The notes beneath the pieces were generated by a model that had not been told where the DNA came from, made no database searches, and saw nothing but the letters and a program-made list of their open reading frames with translations. Position numbers and translations under genes: made by a program. Positions 17,863-26,110 of a stretch of 64,000 nt of DNA are shown here, one piece after another. Where the stretch lies: assembly GCA_947627135.1 (NCBI GenBank), contig CANQUV010000010.1, positions 1 to 64,000 on the forward strand, read 5' to 3'. The first letter of the stretch is position 1. The number at the start of each line of letters is the position of its first letter. This stretch comes from an uncultured Clostridia bacterium. GTDB taxonomy: Bacteria > Bacillota > Clostridia > Oscillospirales > Acutalibacteraceae.

Positions 17863-19845
17863 TTAAGCTGTTTCTTTAATATCTACTGTTTTTTCATTTT
17901 CCTTAATAGGTTTCTTTAGTATTGCAAGCATAAACATTCCAATTATAGAGCCAATTGCAAGTGAAAGCAAATACATCGGCCAATTTCCTACAACCGCAAA
18001 TACGAATACTCCCCCGTGGGGCGCCATTAGAGTACAGTTAAAAAACATTGAAAGTCCGCCTGCAACAGCCGATCCTACAAGACATGAAGGGATAACCTTT
18101 AAGGGATAAGACGCTGCATAAGGAATCGCACCTTCTGTGATAAAGCTTAATCCCATAATGTAGTTTACTATGCCGTTTTTTCGTTCTTCAGATGTCCATC
18201 TGTTTTTAAAAAATGTTGTTGAAAGTGCAATTGCAATAGGTGGTACCATACCGCCGACCATAACTGCTGCCATAATTGCATAAGCAACATCAGGATTGGA
18301 CATTGTGGAAGCAGAGGTCAGCATTCCGGTGCCGAAAACATAAGCGGCTTTATTGAAAGGACCTCCCATATCAATAGCCATCATACCTCCCAGTACACAG
18401 CCTAAAACAACAATTAATTCATTCTCATAAAGCCATATAAGACCTGAATTAAGAGCTGTATTGATCATACCCATAAACGGGTTAACTGTACACATAATTA
18501 CAGCAATTAAACCTAATCCGATAAGGGGATAAATTAAAACAGGTTTAATGCCTTCGAGAGCATTAGGAAGCTTATCGCATAATTTTTCAAGACCAAGTGT
18601 AAGATATCCGCCGACAAATCCTGCAAACAAAGCGCCTAAAAAACCGGAGGGGATATCTCCTGCAGGAGAGGCAAAAGTTGAACCCAGTGTTGCCATATAA
18701 CCGCCTACAAAACCTACAAGCAATCCGGGACGGTCTGCAATACTCATGGCAATAAAACCTGCAAGAATAGGAATCATAAAGTTGAATGCATAGCCGCCGA
18801 TAGTTTTGAACCAGCTTGCAATCGGTGTTACAGTACCGAAATCACCGCCTGCCTGCTGGGCATTTACTCCCATAGCAGTATCAATTAAGAATGCCAGCGC
18901 AATAAAAATACCGCCTGCCACAACAAAGGGCAGCATGTGTGATACACCGTTCATAAGATGTTTGTAAATCTGTCGGCCGAAGCTTTCTTTTTCACCGGAT
19001 GAAGCTGAGGTTTTAGCCCCGGTATGGTGATAAACAGGGACTTCTCCGTTTTTTATTTTATTTATTAATTCCTGCGGTTTATGAATACCGTCGGAAACAG
19101 GAACAGAAAGCACAGGTTTTCCGTCAAATCGTGACATTTCTACGGTCTTATCCGCTGCAACAATTATACCGTCACAGTTAGCAATTTCTTCCGAAGTTAA
19201 AATGTTTTTTGCTCCCCCTGAACCGTTTGTTTCCGCTTTGAGTGCGTATCCCATTTCTTTGCCCGCTTTTTCCAAAGCTTCAGCTGCCATGTATGTGTGA
19301 GCAATACCAGTTGGACATGCAGTAACCGCAAGAACTTTAAAACCGTCTTTTTTTACTTCTTCTTTTGGTGCTGAAACTTCTTCAGGATATTTTTCTGATT
19401 CTTTTTTATCTATAATTTCCATAAATTCGTCTGCTGATTTTGCGTTCATCAACTTTGATGAAAATTCAGAATCCATAAGAATAGTCATTAGTCTAGATAG
19501 AACTTCAAGGTGAATATCTCCGTCATTGGGTGCGGCGATCATAAACAATAGCTTTGATAAATCCCCTTCCGGAGATTCATAATCTACTCCGCTTGGAACT
19601 GTTATTGCTGCAAGTCCCGGTGTTTTGACAGCTTCGCTTTTTGCGTGGGGAATTGCAATATTCATTCCGACAGCTGTTGAACTGCCTGCTTCTCTTTTTA
19701 AAATTCCTTCCTTATATTTTGCTTTGTCAGCAAGGTTTCCGGCTTTATTTTGTAAGTCAACCAGTATATCTATGGCTTCCTGCTTATTTGCCGGAGATAC
19801 GCCCAGTTTAATTGATTCAGGTTTTAACAAATCAACTATTCGCAT
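17863..19845 (-). CDS. fruA: Fructose PTS permease, fused EIIABC
   Basis: A 660-residue fructose-family permease with domains in the order IIA, IIB, IIC. The IIA phosphohistidine is H67 (AIPHAKS), the IIB phosphocysteine is C177 (TACPTGIAHTYMAAEAL), and the IIC part from about residue 300 holds the membrane helices and the substrate motif near GAIPYAA. It imports fructose as fructose 1-phosphate. It sits 15 bp downstream of fruK, which phosphorylates that product, and upstream of ptsH, giving a self-contained fructose uptake unit. Confidence 0.96.
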   Translation of the reverse strand: MRIVDLLKPESIKLGVSPANKQEAIDILVDLQNKAGNLADKAKYKEGILKREAGSSTAVGMNIAIPHAKSEAVKTPGLAAITVPSGVDYESPEGDLSKLLFMIAAPNDGDIHLEVLSRLMTILMDSEFSSKLMNAKSADEFMEIIDKKESEKYPEEVSAPKEEVKKDGFKVLAVTACPTGIAHTYMAAEALEKAGKEMGYALKAETNGSGGAKNILTSEEIANCDGIIVAADKTVEMSRFDGKPVLSVPVSDGIHKPQELINKIKNGEVPVYHHTGAKTSASSGEKESFGRQIYKHLMNGVSHMLPFVVAGGIFIALAFLIDTAMGVNAQQAGGDFGTVTPIASWFKTIGGYAFNFMIPILAGFIAMSIADRPGLLVGFVGGYMATLGSTFASPAGDIPSGFLGALFAGFVGGYLTLGLEKLCDKLPNALEGIKPVLIYPLIGLGLIAVIMCTVNPFMGMINTALNSGLIWLYENELIVVLGCVLGGMMAIDMGGPFNKAAYVFGTGMLTSASTMSNPDVAYAIMAAVMVGGMVPPIAIALSTTFFKNRWTSEERKNGIVNYIMGLSFITEGAIPYAASYPLKVIPSCLVGSAVAGGLSMFFNCTLMAPHGGVFVFAVVGNWPMYLLSLAIGSIIGMFMLAILKKPIKENEKTVDIKETA

Positions 19846-19860
19846 ATTTACTCCTCCGTT

Positions 19861-20769
19861 TTAAATAAATTTTATTAATTCATCAACTTTTTCTTTTGTC
19901 GCCAGACCCTTTGAATTTGCAGTTGCACCTCCGCAGGCTGTACCCAGTTTGAGAGCATACCCGTAGTTTCCTGTTTGCTGATATCCTGCTATAAACCCTG
20001 CTACCATTGAGTCGCCCGCACCAACCGAATTTACTACACTTACTGGGGCTACCCCCATCTTATGAAAATTTTTGTTTTCGTCTACAAGTATTGAGCCGTT
20101 TCCTGCAAGGGATACAAGTACATTCGCTGCACCCATTTTTTGTAGTTCCTTTGCATATTTGTGTATTTTCTTATCATCGTCTTTTTTAATTTCAATTCCG
20201 AACATTTCACCCAGTTCATAATTGTTTGGTTTAATAAGAAAAGGGTGATATTTTAAAACATTAAGCATAAGATCTTTTGTTGCATCTACTACAAATTTAA
20301 CTTTTTTATTTTTTTGCCTTTCAAGAATTTTTTCGTAGATGTCTTTTGGCAGACTGTCGGGAATACTTCCGGCTAAAACTAATATATCACCGTCTTTGAT
20401 CAAATCTGTTTTATCAAAAAGACATTTTAGTTCTTCTTCCGAAATATTAGGCCCCTGACAGTTAATTTCCGTTTCTTCTGTATCTTTTATTTTAATGTTT
20501 ATGCGTGAAATCCCTTTTTTTAGATGAATAAAATCCGTTTCTATTCCTATTTTCTTCATACCTTCCTCAATTGCTTTTCCCGTAAAGCCTGCTACAAATC
20601 CTAAGGCTTTATTTTCAAAACCTAAATTAGACAAAACAGTAGAAACATTGATCCCTTTTCCTCCAAAATAATATTCTTCGGATTTTGACCGGTTTGTAAG
20701 ACCAAATTGCATCTTATCCATATAGACTACATAGTCAATTGCAGGATTAAAAGTTATTGTGTATATCAA
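19861..20769 (-). CDS. fruK: 1-phosphofructokinase
   Basis: A 302-residue PfkB-family sugar kinase. N-terminal NPAIDYVVYM and GGKGINVS bind the sugar phosphate. The C-terminal signature SVGAGDSMVAGF holds the anion hole and the catalytic aspartate. It converts fructose 1-phosphate made by FruA to fructose 1,6-bisphosphate. The start overlaps the stop of fruR by four bases, so the two are translationally coupled. Confidence 0.96.
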   Translation of the reverse strand: MIYTITFNPAIDYVVYMDKMQFGLTNRSKSEEYYFGGKGINVSTVLSNLGFENKALGFVAGFTGKAIEEGMKKIGIETDFIHLKKGISRINIKIKDTEETEINCQGPNISEEELKCLFDKTDLIKDGDILVLAGSIPDSLPKDIYEKILERQKNKKVKFVVDATKDLMLNVLKYHPFLIKPNNYELGEMFGIEIKKDDDKKIHKYAKELQKMGAANVLVSLAGNGSILVDENKNFHKMGVAPVSVVNSVGAGDSMVAGFIAGYQQTGNYGYALKLGTACGGATANSKGLATKEKVDELIKFI

Positions 20770-21515
20770 CTTGACACCTCCTTTACAGCGGTAATCTCAG
20801 AATATTCTTTATCTGTCAGCTTATCCGTTATAATACAGGAATTGCTGATTTTTCCAAAGGTTACAGGGAGTACCTGATTAAATTTTGTATGGTCGGCCAG
20901 TATAAAAGAAACATAACTTTTCTTTATTGCTTCTGTTTTTACTAACGCTTCTTCAATATCAATTGTGGTAAAGCCCGCCGTTTTATCTATGCCGTTTGTT
21001 CCTAAAAAACATTTTGTGAAGTTATATTTTTTTAAAGAATTTAAACTTTCCGTACCTATTAAAGCTTCAGTTGAAAGTTTAAGTCTTCCCCCAATTACAT
21101 AGGTTTTAAATCCTTTTTGAACAAGCTTTTTTGCATGTACGACTCCGTTTGTAAAGTAAGTTGCGTTTTGATTTTCTATATAATCAATGAAAATACTTGT
21201 GGTTGTACCGGCATCTATATAAATAAAATCATTATCATGAATAGTTGCTGCCGCATATTTTCCTATGACGTTTTTTTCTTTAATATTAAGCTTTGATTTA
21301 ATAATCATTGTGTTTACATCTTCTACGGCGTTTTGATTGACTGATGTTGCTCCTCCGAAAACCTTATGGAGTTTTCCCAGATTGTCAAGTGTATTTAGGT
21401 CTCTTCTTATTGTGGATTCCGAAGCACTTAAATATTCCGATAATTCAGAAACTGTTACACTTGATTTTTCGTTTAATAGTTTAAGTATAGCATTGTGTCT
21501 TTCGTGAGTAAGCAT
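20766..21515 (-). CDS. fruR: DeoR-family fructose operon regulator
   Basis: About 249 residues. The N-terminal DeoR helix-turn-helix (RHNAILKLLNEKSSVTVSEL followed by STIRRDLNTLDNLGKLHKVFGG) is followed by a sugar-phosphate-binding sensor domain (DAGTTTS, TNGI). Its position as first gene of the fru operon indicates a fructose-phosphate-responsive repressor. The longest frame adds twelve residues, but AAGGGTG lies directly before the ATG at 21515, so the shorter start is chosen. A set of phased TCAAA repeats upstream is a candidate operator. Confidence 0.92.
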   Translation of the reverse strand: MLTHERHNAILKLLNEKSSVTVSELSEYLSASESTIRRDLNTLDNLGKLHKVFGGATSVNQNAVEDVNTMIIKSKLNIKEKNVIGKYAAATIHDNDFIYIDAGTTTSIFIDYIENQNATYFTNGVVHAKKLVQKGFKTYVIGGRLKLSTEALIGTESLNSLKKYNFTKCFLGTNGIDKTAGFTTIDIEEALVKTEAIKKSYVSFILADHTKFNQVLPVTFGKISNSCIITDKLTDKEYSEITAVKEVSS

Positions 21516-21551
21516 TTTTTCACCCTTTTTTATTATATTTAACTGTAACAT

Positions 21552-21955
21552 AAAGTGTTGAGAGTACGGTTAAAGTATATAAATCATAAATCAAAAAAAT
21601 TTTAAAATATATTTATGCATTAATTTGTTGATTTCTAAAATAATTATAGCATATAAAAATTAAAAGTCAATCAAAATAATTCAAAAATTTTCAAAAACAT
21701 TTAAAAATTATGGCTAAAATGTTCAAATTCAATCAAACTTGCTTAATTTTTTATTTAATTTTCCTTTTTGTAATTATAACTTATTCAATTTAAAATATTA
21801 TTACCTTTATTAAGTAAATTCAGTCAGGTATTATAAATAAAATAATTTGTTTTTTTCATTTTAAATATAGAAAATTTACCATTGATTATTAAATTGTTAT
21901 ATAATAAAATATTATTTGTTCGAATTTGACTTATATTGTATAAAGGAATGAATTT
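21552..21955. other. Divergent promoter region between fruR and tetR-like gene
   Basis: About 400 bp of very AT-rich sequence between divergent genes. The fruR side contains phased TCAAA repeats (21667-21737). On the other side, TTTACC (21875-21880) and TATAAT (21900-21905) with a 19-bp spacer are a possible promoter for the TetR gene. No gene is seen. Confidence 0.55.
21667..21737. promoter_or_regulatory. Candidate FruR operator: phased TCAAA repeats
   Basis: TCAAAA occurs at 21671, 21681 and 21691, exactly one helical turn apart. TCAA also occurs at 21667, 21723, 21729 and 21733. DeoR-family repressors bind short direct repeats, and this cluster lies 150-220 bp upstream of fruR. Binding itself is inferred. 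Confidence 0.4.
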
Positions 21956-22588
21956 ATGAGTAAAATTCAAGAAAAAAAAGAGAAAAAAAGAATTGCATTA
22001 TTAGATGCGGCATATAAATTATTTTCTAAAAAAGGCTTTTCAGACACGTCTATTTCAGATATCGTTAATGAGGCCCGTGTTGCTAAAGGAACGTTTTATT
22101 TATATTTCAGTGATAAAATGGATGTTATACACACCCTTGTTTATGAAAAAACAAGTCAAGTTTTTGGTAATGCACTTAAATCCCTTGAAAAAGTTAAGGT
22201 TTTTAATATGTATGATGAACTGCTTTATCTTGCTAATAATATTATAAATCAGTTAAGCGATGACCCCGATATTTTGGAATACTTTTCCAGATGTTTAGAC
22301 TGGGCTGAATTTATAGAAATTATTAAATTAAAGAAAAAAAGCGGCGATTTTTACTGTACAAAATTATATGATGATTTTTTTATGAAATATGATGGTTCCG
22401 GGATCAAGGATCCCGAAGTAATGATGTTTATGATCCTTGAATTTATTGTTTCTTCCTGTTACAGCCCTATTAAGAACAATAAACCCAGCTCGGTTGAAGA
22501 TATTAAACCCTATATTTTTAATGTAATTACATCTATTATTAATTTACATTTATCAGAAAGTATAGAAGTTTTGGAAGAAACATATTAA
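21956..22588 (+). CDS. TetR-family transcriptional regulator
   Basis: A 210-residue TetR-type regulator. The N-terminal DNA-binding domain is clear (AAYKLFSKKGFSDTSISDIV followed by KGTFYLYFSDKMDVIHTLV). The C-terminal ligand domain is not recognisable. AAAGGA precedes the ATG. It ends 23 bp before ktrB and is probably in one transcript with the potassium uptake genes, so local control of that operon is a reasonable inference, but the ligand is unknown. Confidence 0.9.
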   Translation: MSKIQEKKEKKRIALLDAAYKLFSKKGFSDTSISDIVNEARVAKGTFYLYFSDKMDVIHTLVYEKTSQVFGNALKSLEKVKVFNMYDELLYLANNIINQLSDDPDILEYFSRCLDWAEFIEIIKLKKKSGDFYCTKLYDDFFMKYDGSGIKDPEVMMFMILEFIVSSCYSPIKNNKPSSVEDIKPYIFNVITSIINLHLSESIEVLEETY

Positions 22589-22611
22589 CTAATTTATTAG
22601 TTGGTGTTACG

Positions 22612-23976
22612 ATGAGTGGAGTTTTAAATTCAGTATTAACAAAAATAAGATCTTTGTCAATTTTAAAACAAATTACCTTTGGTTTTGCGGCAGTTATTCT
22701 TTCAGCATCCGTTTTGCTAATGTTGCCCATTTCTTCGAGAAACGGCGACTGGACACCATTTCTGACGGCATTATTTACCGCAACTACATCAACCTGTGTT
22801 ACGGGACTTACTGTTGTAGATACTTATACCTATTGGTCTCTGTTCGGACAAATTATAATTCTTATGCTTATTCAGGTTGGCGGAGTAGGTTTTATTACGC
22901 TGGCTATTTCTGCACTTACCTTGACAAAAAAGAAAATAGGTTTAAGACAAAGACTTGCCGCAAAAGAAATATCAGGAGCAAGTCAGGTTGGCGGTATAGT
23001 TAAAACTACACGATTTATCATTTTCGGAACACTTGTGGTTGAAGCTGTCGGTTCATTTTTGCTTTGCTTTTCATTTGTTCCTAAACTTGGATTGATTAAA
23101 GGCATATACTTTGCGGTTTTTCATTCAATATCTGCTTTTTGTAATGCAGGTATTGATTTAATGAGCAACTTTCAAAACGGTTCTTCACTGATTACAATGC
23201 AGTCAGACTTTTTCTTTATATTCACTATAATGACTCTTATCGTTATCGGCGGATTGGGATTTCTTGTTTGGAAAGATGTTATTGAGTGTAAATTTTATTT
23301 TAGAAAATTCAGACTTCATACTAAAATTGTTTTGGTTTCAACTATAATTTTGATTTTCGGCGGCGCTTTGTTAATATATCTGTTTGAAAACGGAGGCAGA
23401 GCCTTTGAAGGATTAGGTCAAAAAGATAGTATTCTTGCCTCGTTCTTTCAATCTGTTACTACAAGAACAGCTGGTTTTTTCTCTGTTAATTTGCCGCTTC
23501 TTAAAGACTCAACCGTTTTAATTATGTGTGTTCTTATGTTTATAGGAGGTTCTCCCGGTTCAACTGCCGGAGGTATTAAAACTACTTCTTTTGCTGTTCT
23601 GTTTATGAGTATTTTTCTTGTTTTTAAGAAAAAACAAAATGTTGAATTGTTTAAAAGAAGAATAAGTAAAGACGCTGTTTATTCTGCCTGTTGTTTAATG
23701 ATGCTCTTCTTTGGCCTTATAATATCATCTTGCACAATTATAAGTTATGTTGACGGAGTTCCGATACTTTACTGTTTGTTTGAATGTACGTCGGCTATGG
23801 CAACAGTTGGCCTTTCAATGGGCATTACGCCGGAACTTTCCGGAATTTCCAAGGTTATACTTATAGTTCTTATGTATATAGGCAGAGTAGGCGCATTAAC
23901 AATGCTTATGACATTTACCAAAAAAAGTGAAAAAGTTGAATCCAAATATATTGAAGAAAAAATTATTGTAGGTTAA
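22612..23976 (+). CDS. ktrB: Potassium uptake membrane subunit KtrB/TrkH
   Basis: A 454-residue K+ channel-like transporter of the Ktr/Trk type. It has four pore-helix repeats with selectivity-filter glycines, visible as TTSTCVTGLTVVDT, AFCNAGIDLM, TTRTAGFFSVN and SAMATVGLSMGIT. The SPGSTAGGIKTT stretch is characteristic of KtrB. It should form a dimer in the membrane, gated by the cytosolic ring of KtrA encoded next. The size fits KtrB rather than a long TrkH. Confidence 0.93.
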   Translation: MSGVLNSVLTKIRSLSILKQITFGFAAVILSASVLLMLPISSRNGDWTPFLTALFTATTSTCVTGLTVVDTYTYWSLFGQIIILMLIQVGGVGFITLAISALTLTKKKIGLRQRLAAKEISGASQVGGIVKTTRFIIFGTLVVEAVGSFLLCFSFVPKLGLIKGIYFAVFHSISAFCNAGIDLMSNFQNGSSLITMQSDFFFIFTIMTLIVIGGLGFLVWKDVIECKFYFRKFRLHTKIVLVSTIILIFGGALLIYLFENGGRAFEGLGQKDSILASFFQSVTTRTAGFFSVNLPLLKDSTVLIMCVLMFIGGSPGSTAGGIKTTSFAVLFMSIFLVFKKKQNVELFKRRISKDAVYSACCLMMLFFGLIISSCTIISYVDGVPILYCLFECTSAMATVGLSMGITPELSGISKVILIVLMYIGRVGALTMLMTFTKKSEKVESKYIEEKIIVG

Positions 23977-23986
23977 GGTGACTTAT

Positions 23987-24631
23987 ATGAAAACAGTATT
24001 GGTAATAGGTTTAGGACGTTTCGGAAGACATTTATGCAAAGGCTTAACTGAAGCAGGTAACGAGGTTCTTGCTATTGATTTTGATGAAGTAAGATGTAAT
24101 CACGCAATAAATTATGCTACCGAAATTCAGATCGCTGATGCTACTGATCCTACTGTAATTGAAAGTTTAGGAGTTAAAAACTTTGACTTTTGCGTGGTTG
24201 CTATTGCAGATAACTTTCAAAGTTCGTTGGAGACTACTTCTCTTTTAGCAGATAACGGCGCTAAATATATTCTTGCAAGAGCAAACAGCGATGTTCACGA
24301 AAAATTCCTTTTAAGAAACGGAGCAAACGAAGTTGTTTATGCCGAAAGGGATATGGGTGAGAGAATTGCTGTAAGGTTTGGAAATAACAGAGTCATAGAC
24401 TATATTAAGCTTAATAACGACTATTCAATTTATGAGATTAAAGTACCAGAAAAATGGATAGGCAAGACAATTTTAAAAATGGATGTTCGTGCAAAATATA
24501 AAATTAATATTATTTCAATAAGAAACGGTGAAGATCAATTTCCGCTTCCCGATCCTAACAGAGAATTTGAATCTGAAGATGTTATTATGATTATGGGTCA
24601 TAAGGAAGATATTGCACCTCTTGTAAAATAA
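23987..24631 (+). CDS. ktrA: Potassium uptake regulatory subunit KtrA (RCK domain)
   Basis: About 214 residues. An N-terminal Rossmann-type RCK_N domain (VLVIGLGRFGRHL, acidic end at AIDFDE) binds nucleotide, and a C-terminal RCK_C domain follows from about residue 135. It gates the KtrB channel in response to ATP/ADP or NAD(H). The longest frame starts at a GTG that forms part of the AAGGTG ribosome site, so the ATG at 23987 is the start. It lies only ten bases after ktrB and ends at a strong terminator. Confidence 0.93.
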   Translation: MKTVLVIGLGRFGRHLCKGLTEAGNEVLAIDFDEVRCNHAINYATEIQIADATDPTVIESLGVKNFDFCVVAIADNFQSSLETTSLLADNGAKYILARANSDVHEKFLLRNGANEVVYAERDMGERIAVRFGNNRVIDYIKLNNDYSIYEIKVPEKWIGKTILKMDVRAKYKINIISIRNGEDQFPLPDPNREFESEDVIMIMGHKEDIAPLVK

Positions 24632-24641
24632 TAACTAATAC

Positions 24642-24677
24642 AAAAAGCAGGTATTACAAAAGTAATACCTGCTTTTT
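24642..24677 (+). terminator. Terminator of the ktr operon
   Basis: A 16-bp perfect stem, AAAAAGCAGGTATTAC (24642-24657) with its complement at 24662-24677, ends in a T-run. Confidence 0.92.
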
Positions 24678-24689
24678 GTACTTTATATG

Positions 24690-24815
24690 AAACTGCTCTT
24701 AAACATTCGAGTACAAAAGAGTGTTTTTATATGGTGTTGTCTGCTGGAAAATGTGCAGTTCACCGGCTGTCTGTCTGCTCTGATATGTGCAGCCATCAGC
24801 TGTTTAAATTATCAG
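24690..24815 (+). repeat. Dispersed intergenic repeat, copy B (longest)
   Basis: The fullest copy of a repeat also present near 17498 and, inverted, near 50583. It begins AACTGCTC, continues AAAAGAGTGTTTTTATATGG, then GTGTTGTCTGCT, ATGTGCAG and CACCGGCTGT. The right half is duplicated in tandem: a second GTCTGCT ... ATGTGCAGCCATCAGCTGT follows at about 24773-24802. It is inserted between the ktr terminator and the Rrf2 gene. Confidence 0.75.
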
Positions 24816-24828
24816 TGGTTCTTTCATT

Positions 24829-25263
24829 CTAAAAGTTGCAATCATTTTCTATTAAAGTTTTTGCGTTTTCAGCAAGGTCATAAAGAGTTACGCTGTCAAC
24901 ATAATCATTTATAACCTTATAATAGTTTTTCCAAAAATCCAGCGTTATGCATTTTTCACTGCGCTCACATTGATTTATTTCATTTTTTAAGCAGTTGATA
25001 GGGGAAAGTGATCCCTCTGCTGCTCTTAAAATATCTCCCGCAGTATATTCTTTAGGGTCTTTTGAAAGTTTATATCCGCCGTTGTTTCCTCTAGAACTTA
25101 TTAAATAACCTGCCTTATTGAGCAGAGCGATAATTTGTTCAAGATATTTTGCGGAAATTTCATATCGGTTTGATATATCTTTTAAAGAAATAAAATTATC
25201 ATTTGAATAAATGGCAAGGTGTATCATAATACGCAATGCATATCTGCCTCTTGTAGAAACCAT
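24829..25263 (-). CDS. Rrf2-family transcriptional regulator, probable Fe-S sensor
   Basis: A 144-residue Rrf2-type winged-helix regulator (RGRYALRIMIHLA, then SAKYLEQIIALLNKAGYLIS, SRGNNGGY). Three cysteines at 91, 99 and 105 (C-x7-C-x5-C) occupy the place where IscR/NsrR proteins bind an iron-sulfur cluster, so redox or NO sensing is plausible; the spacing is not exactly that of IscR. No isc or suf genes are nearby. It is head-to-head with the phage-particle operon, 355 bp away, which makes it the only regulator adjacent to that operon. Confidence 0.88.
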   Translation of the reverse strand: MVSTRGRYALRIMIHLAIYSNDNFISLKDISNRYEISAKYLEQIIALLNKAGYLISSRGNNGGYKLSKDPKEYTAGDILRAAEGSLSPINCLKNEINQCERSEKCITLDFWKNYYKVINDYVDSVTLYDLAENAKTLIENDCNF

Positions 25264-25618
25264 TTTTAATACCCCTTTCTGTATTTATATATAAAGATAT
25301 TGGCAAAATAAGAAAATTTTAAATTTTTTAGGACAGCTTTTTTTAAAAAAACTATCGGGTTTTGCAGATAGAGTAGTCATTTGCAGTCGTTGTGAGGCGA
25401 AAGCTACTAATAAAAATATAAAGCATATTATTTAAAATAATATTTATGCTTATTTCTTATTTATAATTATACAATAGGAATACTGACAAAATCAATAAAA
25501 TAAAATAAATTTTTAATAAAAAGTCTGAAGTTGTATTATTTTATGCAATTTCAGACTTTTTTTACTGAATAAGTGAAAGGTCACGGGGCAATTTTAAGAC
25601 CTTTTAAAGGAGTTGTAT
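25264..25618. other. Divergent control region upstream of the phage-particle operon
   Basis: About 355 bp between the Rrf2 gene and the terminase gene. It holds an AT-rich inverted repeat around 25419-25450, a TATAAT at 25462-25467, a terminator-type hairpin at 25518-25563 and a second hairpin next to the ribosome site. I see no repressor gene, attachment site or duplicated flank. Confidence 0.5.
25518..25563 (+). terminator. Terminator-like hairpin directly upstream of terS (possible attenuator)
   Basis: AAAAAGTCTGAA (25518-25529) pairs perfectly with TTCAGACTTTTT (25550-25561), followed by further T. No plus-strand gene lies between the ktr terminator and this hairpin, so a transcript ending here could only come from a promoter in the leader of the phage operon. 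A second stem, AAAGGTC (25576-25582) with GACCTTT (25598-25604), follows just before the AAAGGAG ribosome site. Confidence 0.7.
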
Positions 25619-26110
25619 ATGAAAAAATCATTAAGTCAAAAAGAAAGAGACTTTTGTATCAGCTTTGTTGAAAGCGGCAATTTAGCAGAAGCCGCCAAGA
25701 AAGCAGGATATGCAAAAGATCCTGAAAAAGTAGGATTAAGGCTTATTTGCAGGTCAGATATTTCCGATGAAATTGCAAGGATAGAAAGTAAATTACAGCA
25801 AACATTGAGCTTTGCTGCAAGATGCGGATATAAGCGCCTTGCGTTCGGAAATATTGCAGATGCCGTTTCTCTTTTGTTCAAAGGGAGTCCTTCATTGGAT
25901 GATTTAAAGGAAATGGATTTATTTTCTATATCAGAAATAAAAAAGCCGAAAGACGGCGCTATGGAAATAAAATTCTTTGACAGAATTAAAGCGCTGGAAA
26001 AACTGGAAGAATTAAGCGGTAATAAATCTGAAAATGATAATCCGTTTTATGAGGCGCTGATTACAGGCGCACAAATGCTTTCAAAGGACAGTAGGGATAA
26101 TGAATATTAA
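25619..26110 (+). CDS. Phage terminase small subunit (PBSX XtmA-like)
   Basis: About 163 residues. The N-terminal region is the helix-turn-helix DNA-recognition domain typical of small terminases (FCISFVESGNLAEAAKKAGY), followed by a helical oligomerisation region. It would recognise DNA and load it on the large subunit. The ATG at 25619 follows AAAGGAG by six bases; a TTG two codons earlier is an alternative of the longest frame. Its end overlaps the large subunit start by eleven bases. It is the first gene of a phage-like operon without integrase or repressor. Confidence 0.85.
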   Translation: MKKSLSQKERDFCISFVESGNLAEAAKKAGYAKDPEKVGLRLICRSDISDEIARIESKLQQTLSFAARCGYKRLAFGNIADAVSLLFKGSPSLDDLKEMDLFSISEIKKPKDGAMEIKFFDRIKALEKLEELSGNKSENDNPFYEALITGAQMLSKDSRDNEY

